Shown in pieces: positions 25,860 to 36,782 of a stretch of DNA of 64,000 bases. This DNA is from Odiellus spinosus. Its lineage: Eukaryota > Arthropoda > Arachnida > Opiliones > Phalangiidae. The first letter of the stretch is position 1. Every line of letters starts with the position of its first letter. Below the pieces are notes generated by a model. That model was not told where the DNA came from. It saw only the letters and a list, made by a program, of their open reading frames with translations, and did no database searches. The DNA lies in assembly GCA_963920705.1 (NCBI GenBank), contig OY987230.1:18067320-18131319 (forward strand). The letters run 5' to 3'. The position numbers and the translations under genes were made by a program.

Positions 25860-26051
25860 ATGCCAAGTTGTATTATAAAAGAATGCAAAAATTTTAGTTC
25901 TCGGTTTGGACTAAGTTTTTATACGGTTCCTGATCATTTAAAGTACCCCGAACTCGCGTCAAAATGGCTAAAATATGCTAAAGAAACAGTGAAAGCCGCG
26001 TATTATACTAAGCCTTTGCCTACGAAGAAGTTGGATTACAGAGTTTGTCAG
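25860..26051 (+). CDS. THAP zinc-finger exon (partial, transposon-derived)
   Basis: The ATG at 25860 opens 64 codons ending at CAG before a GTGCAA donor (phase 0). The protein begins MPSCIIKECKN, giving the C-x4-C pair of a THAP domain. SFYTVP follows, then the invariant Trp in SKWLKYAKE, and YRVCQ, where family members have the third Cys before a final His-Phe. The HF half would be in the next exon, which is not found in the window. THAP domains bind DNA in a sequence-specific way. Reading past the donor gives 124 residues, but the later part looks non-coding. Alone it cannot encode a working transposase. Confidence 0.6.
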
Positions 26052-26194
26052 GTGCAATTTTCTTTCATCTGGTCTATGTCAATTAAATTTTCGATACCGT
26101 CATTATTATTCCGCTCTTCCTGTAGTCTATCTCTAATTAAAAGTTCTTCTTCCGTGTACACTGGTTCAACTTCAAACGGATCTATTCGCGGCAT
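26048..26194 (-). CDS. P2X7 C-terminal-like N-terminal exon (partial, putative)
   Basis: A 48-codon minus-strand frame starting MPRIDPFEVEPVYTEEEL and continuing with a charged helix (IRDRLQEERNNN). I recognise this pattern (I-x-P-[FY]-x-[VF]-E-P-x-Y, then an acidic/basic helix) from the start of many invertebrate proteins annotated as P2X purinoceptor 7-like. In those proteins the pattern is followed by a Cys-rich zinc-binding module. That module is absent here, because the frame runs into the THAP exon of the opposite strand. It is probably a leftover of a larger transposon gene. The match is from memory and moderate. Confidence 0.42.
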   Translation of the reverse strand: MPRIDPFEVEPVYTEEELLIRDRLQEERNNNDGIENLIDIDQMKENCT

Positions 26195-26956
26195 GACGAT
26201 ACTCTCCGAGAGTCCGAATCGCCGATGGAGTTAGGCCTAGGCTACAGCTTACCGGGGTTAGATGCTCCTTCAGTCGGCGTCCCGTTCGTTAGACTGGCGA
26301 GCACTGCCGTTATAACCTGTCGTCGATTTAACGTTCAAGCGCGTAGTAGTCAACTTTACCATTGAGTAAAAGCTGAGCCAAGTTACTTTGGCCAATCAGA
26401 TTATTGCCGAAATAAAAACCTTGAAGTGACGTATCGAATGCGCTCTTGCTTTACAGGAAAGCTTCATACGGGCGCCTATGTGCCCTCAATGTAATTTGTT
26501 TTAATTGTTTATTTAAAAATATACTTAATTTTAAATTTTTTTAACACTTGAAAAATTGGTTTTGAGTTTAACTAAAGGGTTTGCAGCAAAAATATTTTAA
26601 CACCGCACCATTCCTTTAATACCGTATAGACTGTCTTGAATAGAAGAAGAGAATTGGCTAGTAGGAAAAAACCTGTTGTGTAAATAGCGATCGTGTCTTT
26701 GGGCCACGGAAAAGAACTTAATGATGGGGGTAAGAAAAAGAAAAAATTAAGAAATTGTTGAGCAACGCTAGCATAAGGGGCCCTGGCCCCTTAATTGTAC
26801 AGCTCGTGCTTCTTTAATTTTTTTCTTTAGATTTTTAGAGGAATGAGGTCCTAACTCTAGCCAGCACCTTGGAGAAATAAGGTAGAGGAATCATCGAATG
26901 CGCAGTGTTTGGTAAAAGCAGTACTATTATGGGAATTTTTGTAACACTTTGCAACA

Positions 26957-27300
26957 TTTTAAAGAGAGAATGCAACTAATAAAGATTAGTTTTAATAGGC
27001 CTATTCCACAAATAAACTAATTACAAACAAATATTGAACTAGAAATAAATTGAAAACTTGCCCGGAAAATAGGATTAGCTGGATTCATGGGATCCTGAAT
27101 TACATAGCATTGAGGAGTCATCAACCAATGATCAAAGGTTCGTCGTTAAGGCTAGTTCTCCATGAGACCTCTAATAACATTTGATTGGTCGCTGACTCTT
27201 CAACGCGAAGAAATTCAGGATTTACGTAAAAACCAGCTAAGCCTATTTTCAAAGTAGGTTTTAAATTTATTTCTAGTTTAATATTTATTTTGTAATAATA
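26957..27300. mobile_element. Palindromic MITE family A, copy 3
   Basis: The left end TTTTAAAGAGAGAATGCAAC is intact at 26957-26976. The core AGCTGGATTCATGG and its inverted partner (CCAGCTAAGCCTATTTTC) are diverged. The right end stops near 27300 without the terminal TTTAAAG, so it is truncated there. Confidence 0.75.
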
Positions 27301-28860
27301 GTAGATAATGGTTATCACATTCCGATCACTTAAAACAAGCAAGTCTCTTTCGAATTTAGTTTTTTTCCTATCCCTTCTTAACACACTTGTCGTCCTAAAT
27401 AATTGAAATTCAAGACATCTGCTCAACATGCATGTTACTAGGTTCTTCGCTGCCACTCTGAACAGCGAAAAACATTCATTCGATGATTCTTTTACATTAT
27501 TTCTCCAAGAAAGCGCTAGCTATAAAGAAGAAAATGGATTTTTTTATATTCTCAAACTTCATTTTAAGAAAAAAACCGCCTTCTGACTTTTGACATCTAC
27601 AGTTCTTACAGACGATAACGAGAGACTCTGAAAGATTTTTTTTACTATCTTTACCATAATGTTTTTAATGCACCGAATTTTTAAATTATGCCGCGGAATA
27701 CTTTATAGGTTTTTTTCTTTACATAAAGACATGGCTTTGTGGAAAGGAAAAAAATGCCGCGCAAATGAGATTTGAAAAGATTATAGAGATTATTAAAGAA
27801 AAGTTTGAAAATAACTTTAAAATATTTTTTATATTTACACCATTGGAGGGTAGAAACTAGTAAAGAAACAGCGAAGGGTTTTAATACTCAAATATGCAAT
27901 TTAGTCCTTTCTAAGTGTGTTACGTAAGAAATTCAGTTTTAATTTTAAATAATTTGATTTAAATTCCTATAAAAAACGGGTAAAACTTGCCGCTAAACTT
28001 CAAATTAAAAAAAGTATTATTTGAAATAAAAATTTCAAAAGAAGTGGAAGCCATTTTTAATCGAGTTCCGTTTTCAATGAACGTTTTCCAAGTTTTTGTT
28101 TTTATTACAAATTCATTTAAAAATCCGCTTCTCTTTCACTTAAAGTCTGTAATCGTGGGATTAACGAAAATTTGGATCTAAAATTCATCTTTGTTTTGAA
28201 GCAAAACCTCAAAAATTTTGATTGAAAACGTGGCTTAATAAGAAGGAAACTCAACCCAACTCGATATATAACATAAAAAATTGCCCCAAAATTCGTAACA
28301 AAGAAAACGAGAAGAATAGAATATGGTTTTGAAATAAAAAAAAGTAACAGGGAATCTTAGGCGTAATCTAGCGACTGACGCCAGATTATCCAAGAATGTG
28401 ACGGACGTGCAACAAAAGAAGAAACCCTACAATTTTCTAAGAGAGAAAAATCAGAGTTATATTTCTATAGTAGTTAAGTTTTTAGAAAATAACGGACCGG
28501 TAGTCTCTATCCATCCATCTAGCTATAGATACCGGACCCGCCTCGAGCTCCAAATTACAAGACGGCATTAAAAAAGTTCGTAATTTCCCTTCCAAACGGA
28601 AAAAATTAAATTGCATTCTTACTATTATCGTCACTAATAAAGGTATAGTCCGAGTCGTGACTCCAAAACAAGACCAAACACGTAATTTTTAAACATTGAC
28701 AATCTAGCTCCCTATAGACAGATTCATTTAAGAAATAGACAGAATCTTTTAAAGGGACGCACCCATTGTAGGTTGAAATTTAGCAGCGGTTGGAGAGGAA
28801 TCAAGTTAAGGTTTACAAAAATTAAACTAAATGGACTATATAATGAATATACTATCCTTA
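27301..28860. other. Intron 1 segment, nothing recognised
   Basis: AT-rich. Small open frames at 27121-27456 (minus) and 27987-28181 (plus) have low-complexity composition and no family features. No array or RNA gene is seen before the minisatellite at 28.9 kb. Confidence 0.5.
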
Positions 28861-28874
28861 TTAATATTTTTTTT

Positions 28875-28956
28875 AAAGGGGTACCCCTTGTCAAAACTTT
28901 TTATATTATTTGTTTTACAGGGGGTGTAATATTTTTTTACAAGGGGTACACCTTGT
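28875..28956. repeat. Palindromic edge of second minisatellite
   Basis: AAAGGGGTACCCCTTG at 28875-28890 and the near-palindrome ACAAGGGGTACACCTTGT at 28939-28956 enclose a first core unit (ACAGGGGGTGTAAT). This reproduces the pair of palindromes at 7944-8002 beside the big satellite. Both palindromes here are followed by TCAAAA. Confidence 0.8.
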
Positions 28957-29441
28957 CAAAAATTTGATATTATTTATTTTACAGGGGGTGTATTTGATAT
29001 TATTTATTTTACAGGGGGTGTATTTGATATTATTTATTTTACAGGGGGTGTATTTGATATTATTTATTTTACAGGGGGTGTATTTGATATTATTTATTTT
29101 ACAGGGGGTGTATTTGATATTATTTATTTTAAAGGGGGTGTATTTGATATTATTTATTTTACAGGGGGTGTATTTGATATTATTTATTTTACAGGGGGTG
29201 TATTTGATATTATTTATTTTACAGGGGGTGTATTTGATATAATTTATTTTACAGGGGGTGTATTTGATATTATTTATTTTACAGGGGGTGTATTTGATAT
29301 AATTTATTTTACAGTGGGTGTATTTGATATTATTTATTTTACAGGGGGTGTATTTGATATTATTTATTTTACAGGGGGTGTATTTGATATTATTTATTTT
29401 ACAGGGGGTGTAATATTTTTTTTTACAGGGGGTGTAATAAT
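28915..29441 (+). repeat. 30 bp minisatellite sharing the satellite core
   Basis: About 16 units with a regular 30 bp period, ACAGGGGGTGTATTTGATAT then TATTTATTTT. The first and last units differ (GTGTAATATTTTTTT). The core ACAGGGGGTGTATTT is the one used in the 1-8 kb block, with a different AT tail. Variation is minimal, with a few single-base changes, so amplification is recent. There are no unique spacers and no coding capacity. Confidence 0.95.
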
Positions 29442-30007
29442 ACTGCGGATTGCCAGTTTTCTTTGATGAGCCATGAACTGAATTGAACCAAAGCCTTTCA
29501 TGATGAAACATGAATAAACTGGCAGCATTGAGAGCTTCACTTTCCCTTTTATTTAAAATTATGTACTTGTGTATGTATTATTTCCAAATTTTTCATGTCA
29601 CAAGGGATATATAGAGAATATTAAACCACAAATATCAGATACTTTTTTACTAGTATACAACTTGTTATTTATGGGCAAAAGAGCGAACGAAGGAACAAAT
29701 AAATAAATCTATTTGGTGAATTGGACCTACTAAAGTGGAGACCGCCGTTGTTGAGAGAATGAACTAAAAGATTCATTCGCGCAATTGGTAAATCTTTCGG
29801 CGTCTCTACAAATCATTCCTATTTCGAATAAACTGGTTTCACTCTATATGAACGCGTCGGACAGTCTGGAATTCAAACCACGGCCTAACCCGGATACCGA
29901 CTCAATGTCTCTCGAAACCCCCACTATCCCAATTACGCCAATTTTAACATTTTTGCCGATTTTTGCTTTCAATTAAATATTAAGGATACTTTTTGAATTG
30001 GTCACGA

Positions 30008-30260
30008 CTAGAGTTCTAAATCGGTAATTTAGACGGTAAATTGTCATGCACGGTAATGGTAATTTATGGTTTGCTCCGGTAAAATTACCAAAATAGTAAT
30101 TTATTAACTTTTGGGTTAAAAAAAGAACAAATTGAGCTGGTCAAAGTAACGTTTTAAAGTCTACTTTTCGAAAGTTAAAGGATTCGTGTTTGGTGTCGTT
30201 AAGGGCATGTTAATGTAATTTTTCATGAGTGATTAACTTTGCACAGCCAAAAGGTTCAGC
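30008..30260. repeat. Interspersed element family D, copy 1
   Basis: Begins GAGTTCTAAATCGGTAATTT and continues with alternating GGTAAATT/GGTAATTT motifs, then GTCGTTAAGGGCATGTTAAT. The same ordered blocks occur at 43060-43510, and its first 80 bp resemble the tandem 176 bp units at 49.5 kb. It is a dispersed non-coding transposable element, truncated on the right. Confidence 0.75.
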
Positions 30261-30284
30261 TTGTTTCACGAGTATCTATAGGGG

Positions 30285-30362
30285 TTACTAGTTTTGCCTG
30301 CACTGTTTGCCGTTAGAGGATGCTTGAGAACGCCAGGTTTTATTATTCATCTTTATCTATTA
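30285..30362 (+). repeat. CCGTTAGAGG repeat family, single arm
   Basis: The segment CTGTTTGCCGTTAGAGGATG, a short AT spacer and TTTTATTATTCATC matches arms at 41665-41890, 46600-46710 and 47270-47345. It lies directly after the family D copy, and only one arm is present. Confidence 0.65.
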
Positions 30363-30627
30363 TGATAAAAGTCGACTGTTGATGGTCCTAGCTGTAAATC
30401 ATTTTTATTGACGTCACACTCCCTTGTAAATGTAAGATATTCTGACGACGGACTCGTTAGAGGTGTGGCGTCAATGACACGTGATCTTTTGTTTTTATAT
30501 AATGGCTTGGCCGAGGGATTTATTGTCCCTTTAAATAGTGATATGTACTTTAAAACCTCCACAAAATATTTGAGGTAAAAGTTTACGCACCTCTTTTCAT
30601 CATATATATAATCAAACAATGTTATAC

Positions 30628-30649
30628 AAAAAAAAAAAAAAAAAAAAAA
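30628..30649. repeat. A22 homopolymer
   Basis: An uninterrupted run of 22 A. It could be a poly(A) tail relic of a retroposon, but no element body is recognised next to it. Confidence 0.9.
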
Positions 30650-30928
30650 GCGACGATCTAGTTATCATAATCATTCACTATTGTTTTATTTAATCGATTT
30701 ATATTCTAGGACCATAATTGCTGATATTAAAGTAATCAGTCAACCCACGGTTATTCTTTCCTTGGCTTCTTTGATAAGAGACAGATAATTATATCTTTCA
30801 ACGGCGCCACCGAGTTATTTCAATCTACAATTTCAGCCAAATTTATATGAAATATAGTACCGTTTAAATTATTTAATTATTAAAGGGCGATTGAAAATGA
30901 AAATTAACGGCCATAATTTTAACTTTAA

Positions 30929-31264
30929 CAGAAGCCGATGAAACCCTCCTTTGAAGTCTATTACTCCCGGGTCTTGTCTACCCCTCTCTGTATGGGTTAT
31001 TCTCAAAAGGCGCGATTCGTACGCCTCCTAACGGTAGATGTTTTCGGAGCGGGAGTTCGTCGAGCGAATATCTCTAGCAGCCTTGGAGTTCGTCCAAAAA
31101 CGTCGTCGTTTGTGGAGAGAGAGAATTTCCAATTTTCCGTAGACAGGGGGGATGAAGTAGGACCCCTTCTAACTCGTAAAATTGGGAATTTTACCCATAC
31201 AGAGAGGAGCGCTATATCGAACATTGGAGTAGTAGACTTCAAAGGAGGGTTTCATCGGCTTCTG
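30929..31264 (+). mobile_element. MITE family B (CAGAAGCC ends), copy 1
   Basis: 336 bp with 32 bp perfect terminal inverted repeats starting CAGAAGCCGATGAAACCCTC, plus inner partial inversion (CTCTCTGTATGGGT). About 98% identical by eye to the copy at 33079-33416 in opposite orientation, so both inserted recently. Flanks (ACTTTAA / ATCTTAA) look like a decayed 7-bp duplication. Open frames inside on either strand are not supported as genes. Confidence 0.88.
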
Positions 31265-32639
31265 ATCTTAATTAAATAAGCAGAATCGAATGGAATCAAA
31301 TACCGACCATGTCCGCTGGTTAAGAACCCATTTCATTATGAATTTTAATACGATTAACTTACGTTGATAAAAAAAATTCACCAATCAGAGCGATGTTTTA
31401 ATTTAAATCTACGCTAAGCCTAATATAATAGTTCTAAAAATAATTTGTTTATTTTTACTGAATATTTTTCTCTAATTGTTTACTTTCGTCAGTAGTTTAT
31501 AATTGGCTTTAAAATTATAATTTATCCATTTATTAAATAAATGCATAAATGTATCGCGACCAATCAACGAGGGCCGTCTTAAATTTCAAAGGCTATATAC
31601 AAATAAAAACCTTTTATAACGGGGTGAATTTCGTTTAGAATGTCCATAACTAGAATTTTGCCAGACTACTTTTCTTCAATACAAGTTAATATAACGTATT
31701 CTTCCTCCTTAACATCATACTTACTAATTTTCGTGAGTTATATACTAACTAAAATTAAATTTTTCTTTTTCAACCTCCCACTATTTAACCCATTGGATGA
31801 AAAATTAGTTTTTCCAACCTCTTTAATTTGATTTTATAAGAAATGATTATACAATTCTTTGGCGTGACGTCAAATTTAGAATTATATACCCATTCGTTTC
31901 AGTAATATTTTTTTTTTTTTGGTTTAAATTGGATGTAAGTTTTTAAATAACGTTTACACGGGTTTGTTTGTACGGTTGTCAAAAAAGATTCAAGCTATAT
32001 GGCGGTGAATGAAAAAAAAAAAGAAAAAAAGCGAATGAGTTTATTTTTATTGATGGACGCTTTCAATGCGCGGTTGAACACCATTTGAAAAACTTATTGA
32101 AGGAAAATTAATGATTTTTAATATGAATGTATGGATAAAAGAGATTGGGTATTTGGTAAAATTTAAAAAGGTTTTTATAGCACACAATGTATACACTCGA
32201 AAAAGAGAAAAGCCGACGATAAATCAAATTGTTCGCGGTTTGCAATATCGTTGTTTCTAAATCATTTCGAATCTGGACTATATTAAACCTTTGAATTGAT
32301 TTTCACTCGCATATTTGCTATGTTTGTATAATGTTTGTTGGATTAGGTCTTTGTAGACCATTTCCATAATTTGTAACAGGGTTCAAAGAAAGTTGGCCGC
32401 AACCATAATTTGTAATAGGGTTCAAAGAAATTTTATTCTTCCCATGATGTTTCGTAACATTGGGAATTGGATTACACTGCTCTTTAAAAGCCTCTTTCAC
32501 ACTATAGACTTTAAACAGTTTAAGTATAAAGTTTGGAATGGTAGAATTTTGTTCGTCAACTGTTATATACAGAGAAAAATGAATTCCTGGGTAAGAATAG
32601 CTATAACTCCATGTGGTGCCCTAAAAATTTAGTTAGGGT

Positions 32640-32935
32640 GCCTTGCAAAAAACAAGGGGTTTCCCAATTGATCGACCATAGGTTTTGCCAAATTGATCGA
32701 CTATCAAATGATCGACAAGGGGTTTTGTCCAATTGATCGACTATCAAATGAATGACAAGAGGTTTTAGACCAATTGATCGACTATCAAATGAACGACAAG
32801 AGCTTTTAGACAAGTTGATTGATTCTAAAATGATCGACAAGGGGGTTTAGATCAATTGATCGAGTTTAAAATGATCGACAAAGGAGTTTAAACCAATTGA
32901 TCGACTTTAAAATGATCAGCAATAAGGTTAAGATA
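32640..32935. repeat. 41 bp tandem array
   Basis: Six to seven units with a 41 bp period (AATTGATCGA at 32731, 32772, 32854 and 32895). Each has the form AATTGATCGACTATCAAATG then ATCGACAAGGGGTTTTG with drift. The unit is rich in GATC/TCGA. No gene is present. Confidence 0.88.
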
Positions 32936-33078
32936 GTTTAAATCAATTCCTTTCCGTCAATGTCGTTCACTTGGACCAGAATTATACGTTTTAGGTACAA
33001 AACTAGAAAAAACACCATTTTGGAAAAATAAAAATCTGTTTTCTGATTTTAAAACAGCTAGTAGACATTAGATGACAT

Positions 33079-33416
33079 CAGAAGCCGATGAAACCCTCCT
33101 TTGAAGTCTACTACTCCAATGTTCCATATAGCGCTCCTCTCTGTATGGGTAAAATTCACAATTTTACGAGCTAGAAGGGGTCCTACTTCATCCCCCCTGT
33201 CTACGGAAAATTGGAAATTCTCTCTCTCCACAAACGACGACGTTTTTTTGGACGAACTCCAAGGCTGCTAGAGATATTCGCTCGACGAACTCCCGCTCCG
33301 AAAACATCTACCGTTAGGAGGCGTACGAATCGCGCCTTTTGAGAATAACCCATACAGAGAGGGGTATACAAGACCCGGGAGTAATAGACTTCAAAGGAGG
33401 GTTTCATCGGCTTCTG
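33079..33416 (-). mobile_element. MITE family B, copy 2, with 7-bp target duplication
   Basis: 338 bp, the inverted near-identical twin of 30929-31264. ATGACAT directly flanks it on both sides (33072-33078 and 33417-33423), a clear 7-bp target-site duplication. The base next to each copy of the duplication does not extend the match to 8. Confidence 0.92.
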
Positions 33417-33423
33417 ATGACAT

Positions 33424-35928
33424 GGAAGACGTATTTCTTATATTACCAGAAAAGTATGAATAGTCTAACTTTCTAAGTTATAGTCGTCTCAATGTCGCCT
33501 TCAAACCCGATGACGTATTTCATCCAATGACTCAACTGTCTTTTTTTTTTGTCTCTCTCTCTCATCCATGTAGTTCCCGATATATATATTTTTTTCAAAG
33601 TAACAATTTTTCCGTATCATCTTTTAAAGGAAATGTATTTTCTGGTTATTAAGGGCTTTGACGGGGGTGCGGCTATGGAATGCTTTTAATAGGAGGAGAG
33701 TTTTAAAGAAAAGGAAGCCTGATGGAAGAGATAGTCCCACTTTTTGCTTATCCCTCCCCCATGCATGGGTTGTTGGCGACTCAATGTCGTCGAAGGAGGA
33801 CGTCGAGCTAACATTCTGATATTTTTACGGCTCCGTTTACATTATAACATTTCCCAAACAAATTTGAATATTTTTTTTGTACCGGAAATTATTTCTACAA
33901 AGCGGATGTTTGTCTGTATCGTTGGGAAATAACCAAGGTCACTTGATAAATAGTTCGTATTTCATCTTTGTAAGGAAACTAAATAGCTCTTTAATTAAAC
34001 ATTTTACGCAAATGGTCCAATTTTATCAGGAGTGACCAAAAGAAAAGTATTATTTTTTTTTTCTATCTGTGCGGCTCCTTGCATTATTTCTCCATGTTGG
34101 AACTTTTTAGATTGTTTTAATTAATGTCATAAAAATTAATATAATAAACATTTGATCTTAAATTAATGTAGTTTTAAAAAAATATAATATTGATAATTTT
34201 TTAATTATGAATAATAATTTTAATTTGATTAATTAGAAATGTGGGAAGCCATTACCCCTGTAATGTAATCTACCCTTCGAGCAATTTTTGGATATAGTTT
34301 TGATTGGCTGTTAGTATAAATCATACGTTAAGAGTAATCACATCAATAAATATTTTTAAAATGTCAATACTATATATTTCAGCTAATCATGATATACAGG
34401 AAAGCTATCGCGCAGGGGTATACTCCGAGTTTTTAGTGGACGATTACCTCAAAATTAATAATTTTATATAGAAATAACCAATTTAATAAAACAGATCAAG
34501 TGTTTGCTATCATGTCTTACGCTAAGCGGTCAACGTCACATGGGACAGAATAAGTTCCATGACATAATGTAGATCACGAGTGACATTAGAGTCAGACATA
34601 TCAAAGCATCATTATAAAGAAACTTGAAAATTTCGATTAGAGTCGAAGCGACCAAATTCTTTGCTTTTCTCGAGTAATAAAAAATAAATTACAATGTGAA
34701 CTATGCCTCATCAGTAAAGAAGGCTTTTGAGAGCGAGTAAAGCCAACCAGCGGCAGAACATCCCCAAGCTGACTGGCGCCATGTCGCGATACCGAGAAGC
34801 CAAACTTCTAGGCGCTTTCTAAATCGCATCCCTTCCCCTTTTTGTTATTTTCCCCCTACCCTCCCTTATCTAAAGCTTTTTACTCAGTGCTAAGGTCAAA
34901 AACAATATTAGATATCAGCAAGTTCAAAGCTATATAATATTATAACTCTAATAAATCGTATGGTGGAGATTAGAGGAGACCATAGCTTAATCATGTACTG
35001 AAAACTTAAGTGATTTTAACAATATTACGAGATTTCAGCGCGCGCTAAATATATTTCTCGGTCAAGACGTAAGAAATCATATTCGAAAGATGTATCTTTG
35101 TTTCCATTGAACTCTCAGACTGTTATTAGTTGAAAAACTAAAACATTCGCGGCATAACCTTCCCCTTTATTGTATACTTCATATTGAAATTGCACAACGT
35201 AAAGTTATACTCCCTCTATCTGGACTGACAAATCTTAAATCCAAATTACGTAGATTAATTTGGAGCCTAGATTCCAATCAAAAGCAAACTCCGGATGGTT
35301 TGTTCTCTTTCCACCCAACATTTTCTGATTTATATATCCATGTCGGCAGTATAGGGAGGACAATTGTCTACACAAAACAATGCCATAACAAAACCTTCCC
35401 GCGCCCTCACTCACACCCAGCTCTGTCTTTGACGCCAAATAATTTCATTTGCGGATTCCGCTCCCCAACACAAATTTCCCAACCAGTTAACCCTACAGTC
35501 GATTAATCAATTCTTAGACATATATATCATTCTAATGTTTTATTATCACAAAGCGGTAACAATCCCAAGGAGAAATTTTAGGCCTAAATTATCGTTAATA
35601 GTTTCATTAAAGTGGTATAGAGAAAACTACACTTTTTTTATTCATTAATGCAAAAGTTAATTACCGTATTTCTAATAATCTATATTTAAAAACTTCTCGA
35701 ACAAATCTATAAGAGAAAATATTTCCGTTTAAGTCGACAAAAATTCAAATTACTTCATCAAATTTGGCGTAATTTTGGGGAAAAGGCAACTTTATTAAGC
35801 TAATCTTGTTTGAAAACCAAACAAAGCGCGTGCTATTTAGAAACGAATTAATTTCTAAAATGAGTTCTAATTGAGTTTTGTTATTTATTTTTACAAAAAT
35901 AGCTGCTCAAGATTCGTTTACTAGGGTG
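33424..35928. other. Intron 1 segment, nothing firm
   Basis: AT-rich sequence. Around 33722-33835 there is weak similarity to the interior of MITE family B (a CATGGGTT-like motif, then GGAGGACGTCGAGCTAACAT against GGGAGTTCGTCGAGCGAATA), perhaps a very old relative. No exon is recognised. Confidence 0.45.
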
Positions 35929-36061
35929 GTGATGACGTAGCTACACCGTTTTGGCGCTAAATATCGAAGATGTTTTCAAAGCACATCCTTGTGTCCCAAC
36001 CCAAGTAAACAAAATTTTCGCGAGAGATTTCTAGAAACCCTTATTCTATCTACGTCATCAC
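35929..36061. repeat. 12 bp perfect inverted repeat
   Basis: GTGATGACGTAG at 35929-35940 is exactly inverted as CTACGTCATCAC at 36050-36061, with 109 bp between. The arms contain TGACGT, a CRE/ATF-like motif. It is probably a short foldback element. Confidence 0.6.
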
Positions 36062-36556
36062 ATTCAAAGAATACCATTTAATGTTGATAATAATTTATTA
36101 TAATTGATTGAAATAAATTGATATTAAAATGACTGGCGAAAGAATAATTTCGTCTTTTTTAAATCATGTCCGTAACACTTTACTGATCATACGGCCTCAT
36201 TTAATTTAAGCTCTGATTAGTTTTAATTGCGAATATAACCTGACAAACGTCTCTTTTAATCAATTCTAATACTCGTACCAAAACCAAGAAAGAATCACAG
36301 AGGCGAATTTTCTTTTAGTAGTGTCACAGAAATAACTTCAAATATAGGATAGGGTCTATAAGCTTTTAGAAGTTTGAAGAGGGGGCCCTTTTACCAAGTT
36401 TGGGAGTCTTTTAGGTTGAGGACTCGGGAGATAGCGGAAGCTAAAAGTGTCTCAAGAGAGAACTATTATAGAGGAAGAACGTCCCAACATCTGGTTCGAC
36501 ACTCCAAAAAGGAACCACATCCACTCTCCCAAGAAACTTCGGGGGGAAAAAATATA

Positions 36557-36782
36557 TCTATATAAAGAGTCTTTATCAAATACGTTATGTCAAAACGAGT
36601 CGTTTTCTTTAAGACTAGCGGCCCGAGATTAAAGTGTAAGACAAAAAACAGATCGTATTTATATCTTAAGTACAGTTTGGTAAAGTTAGTCCCAGTGTTA
36701 ACTATAATAAATTTAAACTTATCTGTCTGAACAGAAGTGTATAGTTCAATTAAAAGTTAAAATATGGTGCCGAAACCCGGGG
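36557..36782 (+). mobile_element. LTR-retrotransposon 5' end relic (TATA, poly(A) signal, PBS)
   Basis: TGGTGCCGAAACCCGGGG at 36765-36782 matches 17 of 18 bases of the complement of the tRNA-Phe 3' end including CCA, the typical primer binding site just inside a 5' LTR. Upstream stand TATATAAAGAG (about 36557) and AATAAA (about 36708), in the order expected of an LTR. I cannot define the LTR start, and no gag or pol frame follows, so this is at best a fragment. Confidence 0.45.

Larger units (their letters stand above)
25544..26619. mobile_element. TTAA-flanked element carrying THAP exon (Kolobok-like)
   Basis: TTAA at 25544-25547 and 26616-26619 flanks AGGAATGGT at the left end and its complement ACCATTCCT at the right, leaving an element of 1068 bp. 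Inside are a plus-strand THAP-domain exon and an opposite-facing minus-strand exon, which meet head to head at about 26050. TTAA target sites and THAP proteins are both hallmarks of Kolobok DNA transposons. PiggyBac also uses TTAA but does not carry THAP. I infer an internally deleted, non-autonomous derivative with two convergent first exons left. Confidence 0.65.

Noticed and set aside
28915..29441. Regular 30 bp repeats resembling a CRISPR array
   Set aside because: Units are directly adjacent with no unique spacers, and the genome is animal with spliced genes.
30938..31279. 113-codon frame inside MITE family B, and the matching frame in the second copy
   Set aside because: Lies wholly within a terminal-inverted-repeat element, crosses its end, and resembles no transposase.
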